Under the pieces are notes generated by a model. It saw only the letters and a program-made list of their open reading frames with translations. It made no database searches and was not told the DNA's origin. A stretch of 42,153 bases of DNA. Source: Alphaproteobacteria bacterium. Lineage in GTDB: Bacteria; Pseudomonadota; Alphaproteobacteria; UBA2966. Where the stretch lies: assembly GCA_021296255.1 (NCBI GenBank), contig JAGWAU010000044.1:1-42153 (forward strand), written 5' to 3'. How positions within the stretch are numbered: position 1 is the first letter of the stretch; each line of letters starts with the position of its first letter. This document shows, in pieces, positions 27,954 through 35,650 of the stretch. Both the position numbers and the translations under genes were made by a program.

Positions 27954-29431
27954 CCGCCCGATCCCAGCAGGACCTTGGCGGCGTTGTCGGCGATCCCGAC
28001 CGTGACCGACGTATCGATGCCGAAATAGAAATTGGCGAGCACCAGGATCCAGGTGGGCACGAGCAGGGCGGGCGGCGCCTCCGTCGCGCGTGGATGGTGG
28101 GTCGCCGGGTCGCGGAAATAAGCCGCTTCGACCACGCGCCAGATATAGGCGACCGCCAGCAGCGAGCTCAGCAGGATCAGACCGGCGATCGGCCACCAGC
28201 CGCGCTCGAGCGCGGCGAGGATCAGATACCACTTGCTGATGAAGCCCACGGTGAGGGGCAGGCCGATCAGGCTCAGTCCGCCGAGCACGAAGGCGAACAT
28301 GGTGAGCGGCATCTGCTTGCCGAGTCCCCGCATGCGGTCGATGTGGACCGAGCCCAATCGGTAGAACACCGCGCCGAGCGCCATGAACAGCGCTCCCTTC
28401 ATCATGGCGTGGTTGAACAGGTGAACGATGCCTCCCGTCAGGCCCGTCACCGAGAAGAAGCTGACGCCCAGCAACATATAGCCGACCTGCGCGACACTGG
28501 AGTAAGCCAGCATGCGCTTCACGTTGTTCTGGAAGATCGCCGTGATCGAGGCGGCGAAAACGCCCACCAAGGCGAGCGCCATCAGGAACTCCGCGAGGAA
28601 CGTCACGTCGAGGGCGAAATCCGAGCCGAACAGCGTGAACACGAAGCGCAGCATCGTGTAGATCGCCACCTTCGTGGCCGTCGCGGCCAGCAGCACGGTC
28701 ACGGCGGACGGGGCGTACGCGTAGGCGTTGGGCAGCCAAAGGTGCAGGGGGAACAGGGCGAGCTTGAGACCGAGCCCTACGGTGATGAACGCGAACGCGG
28801 CCAGGACCGTTCGGGTATTCTCGACGGCGTCGAGGCGCGTGGCGATGTCCGCCATGTTGAGCGTGCCCGTCATGGCGTAGATCAGCCCGACGCCGATCAG
28901 GAAGAAGGTGGCGCCGATGGTGCCCATGACGAGGTACTGGTAGGCCGCCGTCAGGGCTTTGCGTTCGCTGCCCAGGCTGATCAGCACGTAGGACGACAGC
29001 GAGGAGATCTCGAGGAACACGAAGACGTTGAACGCGTCGCCGGTGATGGCGATGCCCAAGAGGCCCGTGAGGCACAGGAGATAGGCGGCATAGAACAGGT
29101 AGTGGCGATCCTCGGGGATCTCCTTGACGACCGTCTTGTGGGCGTAAGGCGCGGTGACCGCCGAGATGCCCGAGACGATCAACAGGACGAAGGCGTTGAC
29201 CGAATCGACCCGGTACTCGATGCCCCACGGCGCGGCCCACCCGCCGAGTTCGTAGGAGATGGTGCCCGTCGCCAGCACCTGGATCAGGAGCTGGATGGCG
29301 ATGGCGAGCGCGATCCACGAAATGGCGACGGTGACCAGCCAGGCCGGGATGCCCCGGCGCAGCAGCACGCAGAGCGGTGCCGCGATGAGTGGTGCGACGA
29401 CCTGGAGGGCGGCGTAATGCGCGGCGATCAC
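27950..29431 (-). CDS. mnhD: Mrp/Mnh antiporter D-type subunit, first copy
   Basis: A 493-residue multi-helix subunit, the closest of the three to canonical MnhD/MrpD. Buried E141 is in VFVFLEISSLSSYVLI and the lysine is in GLGLKLALFPLHLWLPNAY. It conducts protons or drives cation exchange within the Mrp complex in the cytoplasmic membrane. The GTG start overlaps the stop of mnhC as GTGA, and the stop overlaps the next mnhD copy as ATGA, so translation is coupled on both sides. Classical Mrp operons have one MrpA and one MrpD; here D-type proteins are in three copies. Confidence 0.93.
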   Translation of the reverse strand: MIAAHYAALQVVAPLIAAPLCVLLRRGIPAWLVTVAISWIALAIAIQLLIQVLATGTISYELGGWAAPWGIEYRVDSVNAFVLLIVSGISAVTAPYAHKTVVKEIPEDRHYLFYAAYLLCLTGLLGIAITGDAFNVFVFLEISSLSSYVLISLGSERKALTAAYQYLVMGTIGATFFLIGVGLIYAMTGTLNMADIATRLDAVENTRTVLAAFAFITVGLGLKLALFPLHLWLPNAYAYAPSAVTVLLAATATKVAIYTMLRFVFTLFGSDFALDVTFLAEFLMALALVGVFAASITAIFQNNVKRMLAYSSVAQVGYMLLGVSFFSVTGLTGGIVHLFNHAMMKGALFMALGAVFYRLGSVHIDRMRGLGKQMPLTMFAFVLGGLSLIGLPLTVGFISKWYLILAALERGWWPIAGLILLSSLLAVAYIWRVVEAAYFRDPATHHPRATEAPPALLVPTWILVLANFYFGIDTSVTVGIADNAAKVLLGSGG

Positions 29432-29790
29432 GGTTCCTGATCCATGTCGTTGATCTCATCCTCCTCGATCGTGCCGTAGGCTTCGTTGATCCTGATCACC
29501 AGAGACAGGCCGAGTGCGGTCGTGGCGACGCCGACGACGATCGCCGTGAGGATGAGGACGTGCGGCAACGGGTTGGAATAGGTCACCGGGCCGCCGCCGT
29601 CGATGATGATCGGCGCGGTGCCGCCCAAGACCTTGCCGATCGAGATGTAGAGCAGAAATACCGAGGCCTGGAAGATGTTCAGGCCGATGATCTTCTTGAC
29701 CAGGTTTCCGCGCGCGACCACCACGTAGAATCCCAGCATCATCAAGAAGATGAAGATCCAGTAGTTGTAGTGGCCGATCAGAAACTCCAC
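29428..29790 (-). CDS. mnhC: Mrp/Mnh antiporter subunit C
   Basis: A 120-residue NuoK-like subunit with three helices: FLIGHYNYWIFIFLMMLGFY, then the LVKKIIGLNIFQASVFLLYI segment, then VLILTAIVVGVATTALGLSL. These match MnhC/MrpC. The start is GTG 29790, two bases after the mnhB stop, and the stop overlaps the first mnhD. It is reached by a long open frame that also contains the first part of mnhB, because mnhB is frameshifted into it; the two must be separated in annotation. C-terminal residues are acidic, as in the family. Confidence 0.92.
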   Translation of the reverse strand: MEFLIGHYNYWIFIFLMMLGFYVVVARGNLVKKIIGLNIFQASVFLLYISIGKVLGGTAPIIIDGGGPVTYSNPLPHVLILTAIVVGVATTALGLSLVIRINEAYGTIEEDEINDMDQEP

Positions 29791-29792
29791 GG

Positions 29793-30195
29793 CTACCGGC
29801 CCCGGTCCGCGAAGGTGAAGAAGATCGCGATCATGACCGCGGCGACCGTGATCCCGACTCCGAGCTCGACGAGCAGGATGCCGAGATGCTGTCCGGCGAC
29901 GAAATTGTCGGCGAGCACGCCGTAGTCGAGATACTTGCCGCGCGACGCCCACGCCCGCGAACACCAGCAAGCCGACGGCGATGAAGGTGATGACCAGATT
30001 CATCGGCGCCACCTTGAGCGCGTTGTCCAGCCCGAAGATGAGGGCGTAGAGGATGAACGCCGCGCCGAAGATCACGCCGGCCTGGAAGCCGCCGCCCGGC
30101 CCGAAATCGCCGTGGAATTGCACGTAGAGCGCGAACAGCACGATGAACGGGATGCCGAGCTTGGCGATCACCCGCAGGATGACGTGATGCCTCAT
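29793..30195 (-). pseudogene. mnhB: Mrp/Mnh antiporter subunit B, frameshifted
   Basis: The first part reads as MnhB: MRHHVILRVIAKLGIPFIVL, then FHGDFGPGGGFQAGVIFGAA and FIAVGLLVFAGVGVA. Near 29940-29948 the frame is lost. The other frame continues with GKYLDYGVLADNFVAGQHLG, then ILLVELGVGITVAAVMIAIF, to the stop at 29793, matching the MnhB C-terminus. The four to five residues usually found between these parts seem to be missing, so a small deletion of about a dozen bases, not a multiple of three, would explain it better than a single miscalled base. The 5' end overlaps the MbhD/E-like gene as ATGA. If real, the complex lacks an intact B subunit. Confidence 0.8.
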
Positions 30196-30755
30196 GAGCC
30201 GCCGTCCCCGGCCTCGGGCTTGGTGGCCGCCTTCTCCCGGCGCCGGCCCAGCAGCAGCAGCACGCCGATGCCGGCCGTGAAGATCACGGTGAGCTCGCCC
30301 AGCGTGTCGTAGCCCCGGTAGCTCGCCAGCACCGCCGTCACGACGTTGGGCACGCCCGTCTCCGCGAGCGAACGCTCGAGGTAGTAGGGTGCGACGTGCT
30401 GGTTGGGTGGAGCTGCGGCGTCGCCGAAGGCGGGCATGTCCCAGGTGCCGTAGACCAGCATGGCACCCGTGACGAAGGTCACGACCAGCGGCAGCAACGG
30501 CGTGTGCATGGGGACCTTTTCGCGGCTCGTCGTCAGCGCGAGCGTTCCAAGCATGAGGATTGTGGAGATGCCGGCGCCTACCGCCGCTTCCGTGAAGGCC
30601 ACGTCGACCGCATCGAGGATGACGAAGACCGACGCCATCAGCAGGCTGTAGATTCCACTCAGCATGACGACGCCGAACAGGTTCCGAAGGCGCATGATCG
30701 CCAGCGCGATGATGACCAGGAACGCCAACAGTACGATGTTGACTAGGGGTTCGAT
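30192..30755 (-). CDS. MbhD/MbhE-like (MrpA C-terminal) antiporter subunit
   Basis: A protein of about 187 residues corresponding to the C-terminal end of MrpA, which in MBH-type complexes is separate. The first half is the MbhD/DUF4040 domain (MRLRNLFGVVMLSGIYSLLM, DAVDVAFTEAAVGAGISTIL) and the second half the MbhE-like domain with DTLGELTVIFTAGIGVLLLL. The expected start, by family alignment, falls on ATC at 30755, with GAAGGGA seven bases upstream. No ATG, GTG or TTG is in frame there. The nearest alternatives are ATG 30818, adding 21 arginine-rich residues inside mnhG, or a TTG at 30728 without a ribosome binding site. It overlaps mnhG and mnhB. Confidence 0.85.
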   Translation of the reverse strand: MEPLVNIVLLAFLVIIALAIMRLRNLFGVVMLSGIYSLLMASVFVILDAVDVAFTEAAVGAGISTILMLGTLALTTSREKVPMHTPLLPLVVTFVTGAMLVYGTWDMPAFGDAAAPPNQHVAPYYLERSLAETGVPNVVTAVLASYRGYDTLGELTVIFTAGIGVLLLLGRRREKAATKPEAGDGGS

Positions 30756-31090
30756 GGCGGGGTCCCTTCGGGCTGTCCGGATGCTTCCGTGGTGAGCGGT
30801 TTCACCCCGGCGTACCATGCGGTCTTGACCAGCGCGTGCGTTGCCGTGGGTCCCGTCATGAACAGGAAGAACAGGATGAGGGCGAGTTTCGCGGATACGA
30901 GGGTCAGTCCGGCCAGGCACGCGAGACCGGCGAGGATCAGCCAGGCGCCCATCGTGTCGGTAACGCCCGCGGCATGCATCCGCGTATAGAAATCCGGCAG
31001 CCGAAGCATGCCGATACCGCCGATCACGGAGAACACGGCGCCGGTTCCGAGCAGGCCCCAGGCCAGGACTTCGAGGACGCCTTCCATCAT
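30743..31090 (-). CDS. mnhG: Mrp/Mnh antiporter subunit G
   Basis: A 115-residue subunit with three helices. The family core is GGIGMLRLPDFYTRMHAAGV followed by TDTMGAWLILAGL, typical of MnhG/PhaG. The MMEGV start overlaps the mnhF stop as ATGATG. The C-terminus is a short hydrophilic tail, ending where the MbhD/E-like gene begins. It works as one of the small subunits that shape the Mrp complex in the membrane. Confidence 0.94.
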   Translation of the reverse strand: MMEGVLEVLAWGLLGTGAVFSVIGGIGMLRLPDFYTRMHAAGVTDTMGAWLILAGLACLAGLTLVSAKLALILFFLFMTGPTATHALVKTAWYAGVKPLTTEASGQPEGTPPSNP

Positions 31091-31437
31091 CCGGCGGAGC
31101 CTTCCCCGGGCTTCGCGCCGTGCTCGCCCGCAGCCGGGGGTTCCGACTCGGGAGGGGCCGGCACGGCCTCGAGGTGGGACGCAAGACCGAGGCTTCCGTA
31201 CTTGTAGAATTTCAGCACAGCGATGGCGCCGACGAAGTTGATCAGCGCGTAGAGGAGAGCGATATCCAGGAAATCCGGCCGTCCGAAGAGGAAGCCCAGC
31301 GCGGCGATGAGCAGCGTCGTCTTGGTCGACACCATGCTGACCGCCAGGATCCGGTCGAACACCGTCGGCCCGCGCAGCGCCCGAATCAGCGCCAGGGCCA
31401 TGGTCAGAAGGATGGCGAGGGTAACGAAGGCCAGCAT
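31087..31437 (-). CDS. mnhF: Mrp/Mnh antiporter subunit F
   Basis: A 116-residue subunit with three helices and the family core ALIRALRGPTVFDRILAVSM, followed by FLDIALLYALINFVGAIAVL. It has a longer, proline- and glutamate-rich C-terminal tail of about 30 residues than typical MnhF. The start overlaps the mnhE stop by one base and the stop overlaps mnhG, so the three genes are translationally coupled. Confidence 0.94.
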   Translation of the reverse strand: MLAFVTLAILLTMALALIRALRGPTVFDRILAVSMVSTKTTLLIAALGFLFGRPDFLDIALLYALINFVGAIAVLKFYKYGSLGLASHLEAVPAPPESEPPAAGEHGAKPGEGSAG

Positions 31438-31955
31438 CAGGCACCGCCCTCGAGCTTCGAGACACGGCCGTCCATGACGCCCGTCCGGAGGTCATCGGCC
31501 GAACCCCGCGTCAACGCGTGGACCGTGATCTCGCCGTTTTCGAGCTCGACGGAGATCGTGCCGGGGGTCAGCGTGATCGAGTTGGCGTAGATGACCTGAC
31601 CCAACTCGGTACGCTGGCTCGGCTGCACGGTCACCACGTTCGGGGTAGGCGGATCGCCGATGCCCAGGATGGTCCTCGCCACGTCGAAGTTCGACTTGAT
31701 GATCTGGGCGAGAAGCCAGATCCAGTAGGTGGGAATGCGCCAGGTCAGGTGAACGGGATGGCTCTCGTGATCGACGACGTCCATGCGAAGCGCGATGCCG
31801 ACCGAGACGGCGAGAGACAGGACGCCGAGGGAAATGAGCAGAGCCGTGAAGTAGCCGGACAACAGCAACCACGTACCAAAGAGAACTGCGGTCAGACTGA
31901 TCGCATGCAGCACGGCGTCGCTTCCCCCCCGCCCGGTACTCTTGTCGGGCGGCAT
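31437..31955 (-). CDS. mnhE: Mrp/Mnh antiporter subunit E
   Basis: A 172-residue subunit E and the first gene of the antiporter operon. Two N-terminal helices are followed by IPTYWIWLLAQIIKSNFDVA, the family motif ANSITLTPGTISVELENGEI and VHAL. The soluble domain faces the cytoplasm. The start ATG is preceded by GAGAAAGGGG, but both start and Shine-Dalgarno edge lie in a hairpin (GGGCGGC/GCCGCCC), which may limit initiation. The operon runs E, F, G, MbhD/E-like, B, C, D, D, small protein, D, without a separate full-length MrpA. Confidence 0.94.
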   Translation of the reverse strand: MPPDKSTGRGGSDAVLHAISLTAVLFGTWLLLSGYFTALLISLGVLSLAVSVGIALRMDVVDHESHPVHLTWRIPTYWIWLLAQIIKSNFDVARTILGIGDPPTPNVVTVQPSQRTELGQVIYANSITLTPGTISVELENGEITVHALTRGSADDLRTGVMDGRVSKLEGGA

Positions 31956-31965
31956 TGCGCCGCCC
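31947..31965 (-). promoter_or_regulatory. Hairpin enclosing the mnhE start codon
   Basis: On the minus strand GGGCGGC-GCAAT-GCCGCCC forms a perfect 7-bp GC stem with a 5-base loop. The first two bases of the ATG are in the loop and the third in the stem, and the Shine-Dalgarno AAAGGGG overlaps the 5' arm. This could restrict translation of the first gene of the operon. Confidence 0.5.
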
Positions 31966-32152
31966 CTTTCTCTCCGTATTTCCGGTCCTGAGAGTAATAT
32001 GGCGAATCGGCCTGATCCAGCAAAAATGCCTGTATGGCGGGCAGTTAGCCCGCGGTACCTGGATCGCTGCGCTGACCGGTCGGGGCACGTGTGATCGCTG
32101 CCACGGATCGTATTACGGCCCGGTCACCACGGGGTGCGCCGGAGGCGCGCGG

Positions 32153-32181
32153 TTGTGGTCATACACCAAACGTGGTAGGTT
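32153..32181 (+). promoter_or_regulatory. Possible promoter of the cold-shock gene
   Basis: TTGTGG (32153-32158) and TAGGTT (32176-32181) are 17 bases apart and 35 bases before the start codon. Both boxes are only partial matches. The rest of the 260-base region shared with the antiporter operon shows nothing else recognised. Confidence 0.3.
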
Positions 32182-32215
32182 CTCGGATTACTCTTACATT
32201 TGGTGAGGTCCTGCC

Positions 32216-32761
32216 ATGGGGGAACAGGATCAGGTTGCGGAGGAACCACATCCGGAGAGCGTTGAGGTTAGTGGCCGGGTCAAGTGGTTCAACGCGGCCA
32301 AGGGTTTCGGTTTCCTGACGCCGGCTGATAATTCCGGCGATGTCTTCATCCACCTCTCCGCCCTGCGGCAAGCGGGGCAAGAGGGTGTCGAGCAGGGAGC
32401 CACCGTCCTGTGCGAAGCGGTCCGTGGGCCCAAGGGCTTGCAGGCTATCCGCATCATTGACATCGACACTAGCACGGCCGTGCAGCCGGGCGCCGGACCC
32501 CACGACGGTGACAATGACGACCCGCGTTATCCGCCGCTCGAGGCGAAAGGCGATTACTTCGAGGTCATGGTCAAGTGGTTCAACGTCGAAAAAGGCTACG
32601 GCTTCGTGACGCGCGGCGAAGGCACTCAGGATATCTTCATACACATCAAGACGTTGCGAAGAATCGGCCTGGATGATCTGAAGCCGGGGCAGTTGCTGCG
32701 GGTTCGCACCGGACAGGGCCCCAAGGGACCGCAAGTCGCGGATATCGAACTGGATCAGTGA
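32216..32761 (+). CDS. Double cold-shock-domain protein
   Basis: A 181-residue protein with two CspA-type RNA/single-strand DNA-binding domains. Domain one has RNP1 KGFGFL at 29-34 and RNP2 VFIHL at 43-47. Domain two has KGYGFV at 126-131 and IFIHI at 140-144. They are joined by an acidic, proline-rich linker (about 85-112). This two-domain architecture is common in alphaproteobacteria, unlike the 70-residue single-domain form. It probably acts as an RNA chaperone in cold or stationary phase. GGTGAGG lies just upstream of the ATG. It is convergent with thiY. Confidence 0.95.
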   Translation: MGEQDQVAEEPHPESVEVSGRVKWFNAAKGFGFLTPADNSGDVFIHLSALRQAGQEGVEQGATVLCEAVRGPKGLQAIRIIDIDTSTAVQPGAGPHDGDNDDPRYPPLEAKGDYFEVMVKWFNVEKGYGFVTRGEGTQDIFIHIKTLRRIGLDDLKPGQLLRVRTGQGPKGPQVADIELDQ

Positions 32762-32778
32762 GGCGGTTCCGATCTCGC

Positions 32779-32802
32779 GGGATCGGACCGGGGTCCGACC
32801 CC
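32779..32802. repeat. GGTCCGACCCC hairpin between convergent csp and thiY
   Basis: GGGATCGGACC-gg-GGTCCGACCCC forms an inverted repeat with one mismatch, 18 bases after the cold-shock gene and 9 bases before the thiY stop. A small CCGATC/GATCGG hairpin precedes it. The same element recurs at 36596-36620, so it is likely a short dispersed terminator-like repeat. Confidence 0.55.
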
Positions 32803-32810
32803 AATCACGA

Positions 32811-33821
32811 TTACTCAACCGGCGCGAGTTCGGTCGCGTAGTCGGAGACCGCGCGCGCCGACCCGATCATCCCGTGATGCTCCAGAAACTTGGCGAACCG
32901 GGCATATCGGCCGCCGTCGAGCGCCGCCGGACGCAAGGCGAAGCGCGGCAGCGTGTCCCGCCACGCGCGCCGGTTGAGTTCGTCATCGAGGTCGCTCCGC
33001 CCGCGCAGGAATAGCTTCCAGCTTTCGTCCGGGTGATTGATCAGGTACTGCGTGCCTTGCTCGATGGCATCGACCAGGCGCCGCAGGCGGGGGTCCGCCA
33101 AGTTGTCGGCGTGAGCGACGAGGATCAGCTCGTCGTAGGTCGGAACGCCTTCCTCCTCGATATAGAACGCACGTCCCGGTTTGCCGACGATATCCATCTG
33201 GTTCAGCTCGAAATTGCGGAAGGCGCCGATCACGGCGTCCACCTGACCGCTGATGATGGAGGGCGAGAGGGAGAAGTTGACGTTGATCAGCGTCACGTCG
33301 TCGAGCGTCAGACCGTGCCGTTCCAGCATCGCCTTGAGCAGGACGTCTTCGAACCCGCCCACCGAGAAGCCGACCTTCCGCCCCTTCAGGTCCGCGATCG
33401 ACTTGATGGGACCATCCGCCAGCACGACCAGCGAATTGAGCGGCGTGGACACCAGTGTCCCGATGCGGCGGAGCGGCAGTCCCTGATCGACCTGGATGTG
33501 GAGTTGGGGCTGATAGGAGATGGCGACGTCGGCCTTGCCTGCCGCCACGAGCTTGGGCGGATCGTTGGGGTTGGCCGGGGCGATGAGCTCCACCTCCAGG
33601 CCCGCGTCACGGAAATAACCGGCTTCCTGCGCCACGAAGAGCGGCGCGTGATCGGGGTTCACGAACCAGTCGAGCATCACCGTTACCTTGTCCTGGGCAC
33701 GGGCCGCGCTCTGGGTCGAGAGCGCAGCGAGGATCGTCAGTCCGATGCCCAGGAATCGGCCGGTCGTTCGACTCCGCGAATGCGCTCGTTGCTGATGGGT
33801 CATGTGCTGTGGATGGGTCAT
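32811..33821 (-). CDS. thiY: ThiY-like substrate-binding protein of a thiamin-precursor importer
   Basis: A 336-residue periplasmic binding protein of the NMT1/THI5-like family. A signal peptide runs to about residue 42 (QSAARAQ-D). The family motif DWFVNPDHAPLFVA is at 51-64, followed by ADVAISYQPQL. ThiY binds formylaminopyrimidine, a breakdown product of thiamin that is recycled to HMP. The start ATG 33821 follows GGGAGA. It is third in thiZ-thiX-thiY, under a TPP riboswitch, which strongly supports a thiamin-related ligand; the exact pyrimidine is inferred from family. Confidence 0.9.
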   Translation of the reverse strand: MTHPQHMTHQQRAHSRSRTTGRFLGIGLTILAALSTQSAARAQDKVTVMLDWFVNPDHAPLFVAQEAGYFRDAGLEVELIAPANPNDPPKLVAAGKADVAISYQPQLHIQVDQGLPLRRIGTLVSTPLNSLVVLADGPIKSIADLKGRKVGFSVGGFEDVLLKAMLERHGLTLDDVTLINVNFSLSPSIISGQVDAVIGAFRNFELNQMDIVGKPGRAFYIEEEGVPTYDELILVAHADNLADPRLRRLVDAIEQGTQYLINHPDESWKLFLRGRSDLDDELNRRAWRDTLPRFALRPAALDGGRYARFAKFLEHHGMIGSARAVSDYATELAPVE

Positions 33822-33847
33822 GGGGTTCTCCCGCGACTGGTTGGTGG

Positions 33848-34660
33848 TTAGGAAGGGGCTTGGTTCGAGGAGGGCGCGTCGTCGTCGGCCGGCGCGCTGT
33901 CGGCCTGCCAGGGAAGCGCGCGACGCAGCAGATGGTCGACGGCGAAGTAGATGGCGAGGGCGAACAGGCTGAGGACGAGGAGGGCGGCGAACATCAGGTC
34001 GATCTGCATCCGGCCGTTGGCGTGCAGCATGACGTAACCGAGGCCTTCGCTCGCGCCCACCCATTCGCCGACCACGGCGCCGATGGGAGCGACCGCGGCG
34101 GCGACACGCAGACCGGAGGCCAGGGTGGGGAGGGCCGCGGGGATGCGGATATGCCAGAGGATCGCCCAGACCCGCCTCGGATCGTCGTCGGTCATGGTGG
34201 CGGCGATATCCAGCCAGCCGGTCTCGGTGCGCCGCAGGCCGTCCAGGAAGCTCGCGGTCACCGGGAAATAGATGATGAGCGTTGCCATCGCCACCTTCGA
34301 CGCCATGCCGTAGCCGAGCCACAGCACGAGGACGGGGGCGATGGCGAACACGGGGACGGCCTGGGAGATCACCAGGATCGGGAACAGCCAGCGCCGGGCT
34401 GGGCGCAACTGGTGGATGAGGATGGCGCTGAGTACCCCCAACAAGGTCCCCAGGCCCAGCCCGAGTAGGATCTCGGCCACGGTCACCCCGGCGTGCGCGG
34501 CCAGGAAATCCGCCCGCTCGCCGATGATCCGCAGCACCGGCAGGGGACCCGGAAGGATGTATGGCGGCGCCTGGGCCACCCAGACGGCGGCTTGCCACAA
34601 CAGTCCTAGCCCGCACAGGGTCGCGAGCGCGCGCAGGACGCGAGGCATGGGGCCCGTCAT
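33848..34660 (-). CDS. thiX: ThiX-like ABC transporter permease
   Basis: A 270-residue inner-membrane permease of the BPD_transp_1 (SsuC/TauC-like) type with six helices. The ATPase-coupling EAA-like region is DIAATMTDDDPRRVWAILWH followed by IRIPAALPTLASGLR, and AVVGEWVGASEGLGYVM follows it. The start ATG 34660 overlaps the thiZ stop as ATGA. It is in the middle of the thiZXY operon and moves the pyrimidine delivered by ThiY. Confidence 0.92.
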   Translation of the reverse strand: MTGPMPRVLRALATLCGLGLLWQAAVWVAQAPPYILPGPLPVLRIIGERADFLAAHAGVTVAEILLGLGLGTLLGVLSAILIHQLRPARRWLFPILVISQAVPVFAIAPVLVLWLGYGMASKVAMATLIIYFPVTASFLDGLRRTETGWLDIAATMTDDDPRRVWAILWHIRIPAALPTLASGLRVAAAVAPIGAVVGEWVGASEGLGYVMLHANGRMQIDLMFAALLVLSLFALAIYFAVDHLLRRALPWQADSAPADDDAPSSNQAPS

Positions 34661-35439
34661 TTCCCAAGGCCCGCCACGGCCCCGGATTGCCCGAGATACC
34701 CCATCAACTCGCGGTAGCGCGCCGTCGCTTCCTCCCGCGTAGGGTCGCGCGGCGGTTCGCCGGAAAGGGTCATCGCCGTGGCGATCCGCGCCGGGAGTCC
34801 CGTCATGATATGGATGCGGTGACCGAGTCGGACCGCTTCGATCGGGTCGTGGGTGACGAGCAGCACGGTCCGGCCCGTGAGCAGCCGTCCCGCGAGATCC
34901 TGCAGGTGCAGTCTCGTGAGCGCGTCGAGCGCCGAGAACGGCTCGTCCATCAGGACGACGGGGCGGTCCTCCATGAGCGTCCGGGCCAGCGCCGTGCGCT
35001 GCCGCATGCCGCCCGACAGAACGGCCGGCAAGTCGTTCTCGCGGCCCGCCAGACCGACATCGCGCAGCAGGCTTCTGGCACCGTCTCCATCCGCGTGATC
35101 GCCCCGCAATCGGGCCCCGAGGGTCACGTTGTCCAGGACGCTGAGCCAGGGGAGGAGCAGGTCCCGCTGGTCCATGTAGGCGATTCGGCCCTTCAGCGGA
35201 CGGCCGTCTCCCGCCTCGATGGTGCCGCGCTCGAGCGCGGGGCCGAGGCCGGCGACCAGCTTCAAGAGGCTGGACTTGCCGATTCCGGAAACGCCGAGCA
35301 GGCACGTTATCTCCCCCGCCGCGAGGGTAACCGACAGGTCCTCGAAAAGGACGCTGTCGCCATGGCGCAACGTCGCGCCGCGGACATGCACGTCCGGGGC
35401 TCGACCATCCACGGCCAATGGGCCTTCGCTGTCACTCAT
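34657..35439 (-). CDS. thiZ: ThiZ-like ABC transporter ATPase
   Basis: A 260-residue ATPase. Walker A is GVSGIGKSS at 49-57, the signature is LSGGMRQR at 140-147, Walker B is VVLMDEP at 160-166 and the switch histidine is in LLVTHDP. It energises the ThiX permease. The start ATG 35439 follows AAAGGTG; the longer frame upstream runs through the riboswitch and is not coding. It is first in the operon, directly behind the TPP riboswitch. Confidence 0.93.
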   Translation of the reverse strand: MSDSEGPLAVDGRAPDVHVRGATLRHGDSVLFEDLSVTLAAGEITCLLGVSGIGKSSLLKLVAGLGPALERGTIEAGDGRPLKGRIAYMDQRDLLLPWLSVLDNVTLGARLRGDHADGDGARSLLRDVGLAGRENDLPAVLSGGMRQRTALARTLMEDRPVVLMDEPFSALDALTRLHLQDLAGRLLTGRTVLLVTHDPIEAVRLGHRIHIMTGLPARIATAMTLSGEPPRDPTREEATARYRELMGYLGQSGAVAGLGK

Positions 35440-35450
35440 GGAGGCACCTT

Positions 35451-35538
35451 TCCCTACGCCGGCATGATCCGGATCAGGTTCTTGGGGTCGTCCCGTGAGG
35501 CGGGACCTCTCAGCCGCGGCGCGCGGCTCCCCCCAGCG
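35451..35538 (-). promoter_or_regulatory. TPP riboswitch (THI element)
   Basis: On the minus strand GGGGGAGCC, then GCTGAGAGG (CTGAGAGG at 35513-35506), then GAACCTGATCCGGATCATGC and CGGCGTAGGG (35481-35451) give all conserved blocks of the thiamin pyrophosphate aptamer, in order and at normal spacing. It ends 11 bases before the thiZ start, and overlaps its Shine-Dalgarno region, so control is probably at translation initiation. Confidence 0.96.
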
Positions 35539-35546
35539 ACGGTACA

Positions 35547-35575
35547 ACTATAGGGTCCTCGGCCCGACAGATCAA
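35547..35575 (-). promoter_or_regulatory. Promoter of the thiZXY riboswitch
   Basis: On the minus strand TTGATC (35575-35570) and TATAGT (35552-35547) are 17 bases apart and lie just ahead of the TPP aptamer. Boxes and spacing fit a sigma70 promoter, and the transcript would begin at the first riboswitch base region. Confidence 0.65.
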
Positions 35576-35650
35576 AGACCGCGGTGTCGCGAATCCTCGC
35601 GGTCCGCGCCAGCCGTTTACTCCGGCGTCGTTTTCCGTAGTCTTGCTCCC

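Noticed and set aside
27842..29440. A 532-codon plus-strand frame, rich in glutamine, glutamate and arginine
   Set aside because: It lies opposite the first mnhD copy, which has full NuoM/MrpD motifs. Its composition is typical of antisense reading of membrane-protein genes.
27954..29459. N-terminal extension of the second mnhD copy to 992 residues
   Set aside because: The extra 500 residues are an arginine/proline/histidine-rich reading of the first mnhD. The family start at 27953 overlaps the preceding stop as ATGA.
33822..34667. N-terminal extension of thiY to 618 residues
   Set aside because: The extension is out-of-frame reading of thiX; the signal peptide and ribosome binding site fix the start at 33821.
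34661..35305. N-terminal extension of the permease gene to 485 residues
   Set aside because: The extension is a shadow of the thiZ ATPase, which has all ABC motifs in its own frame.
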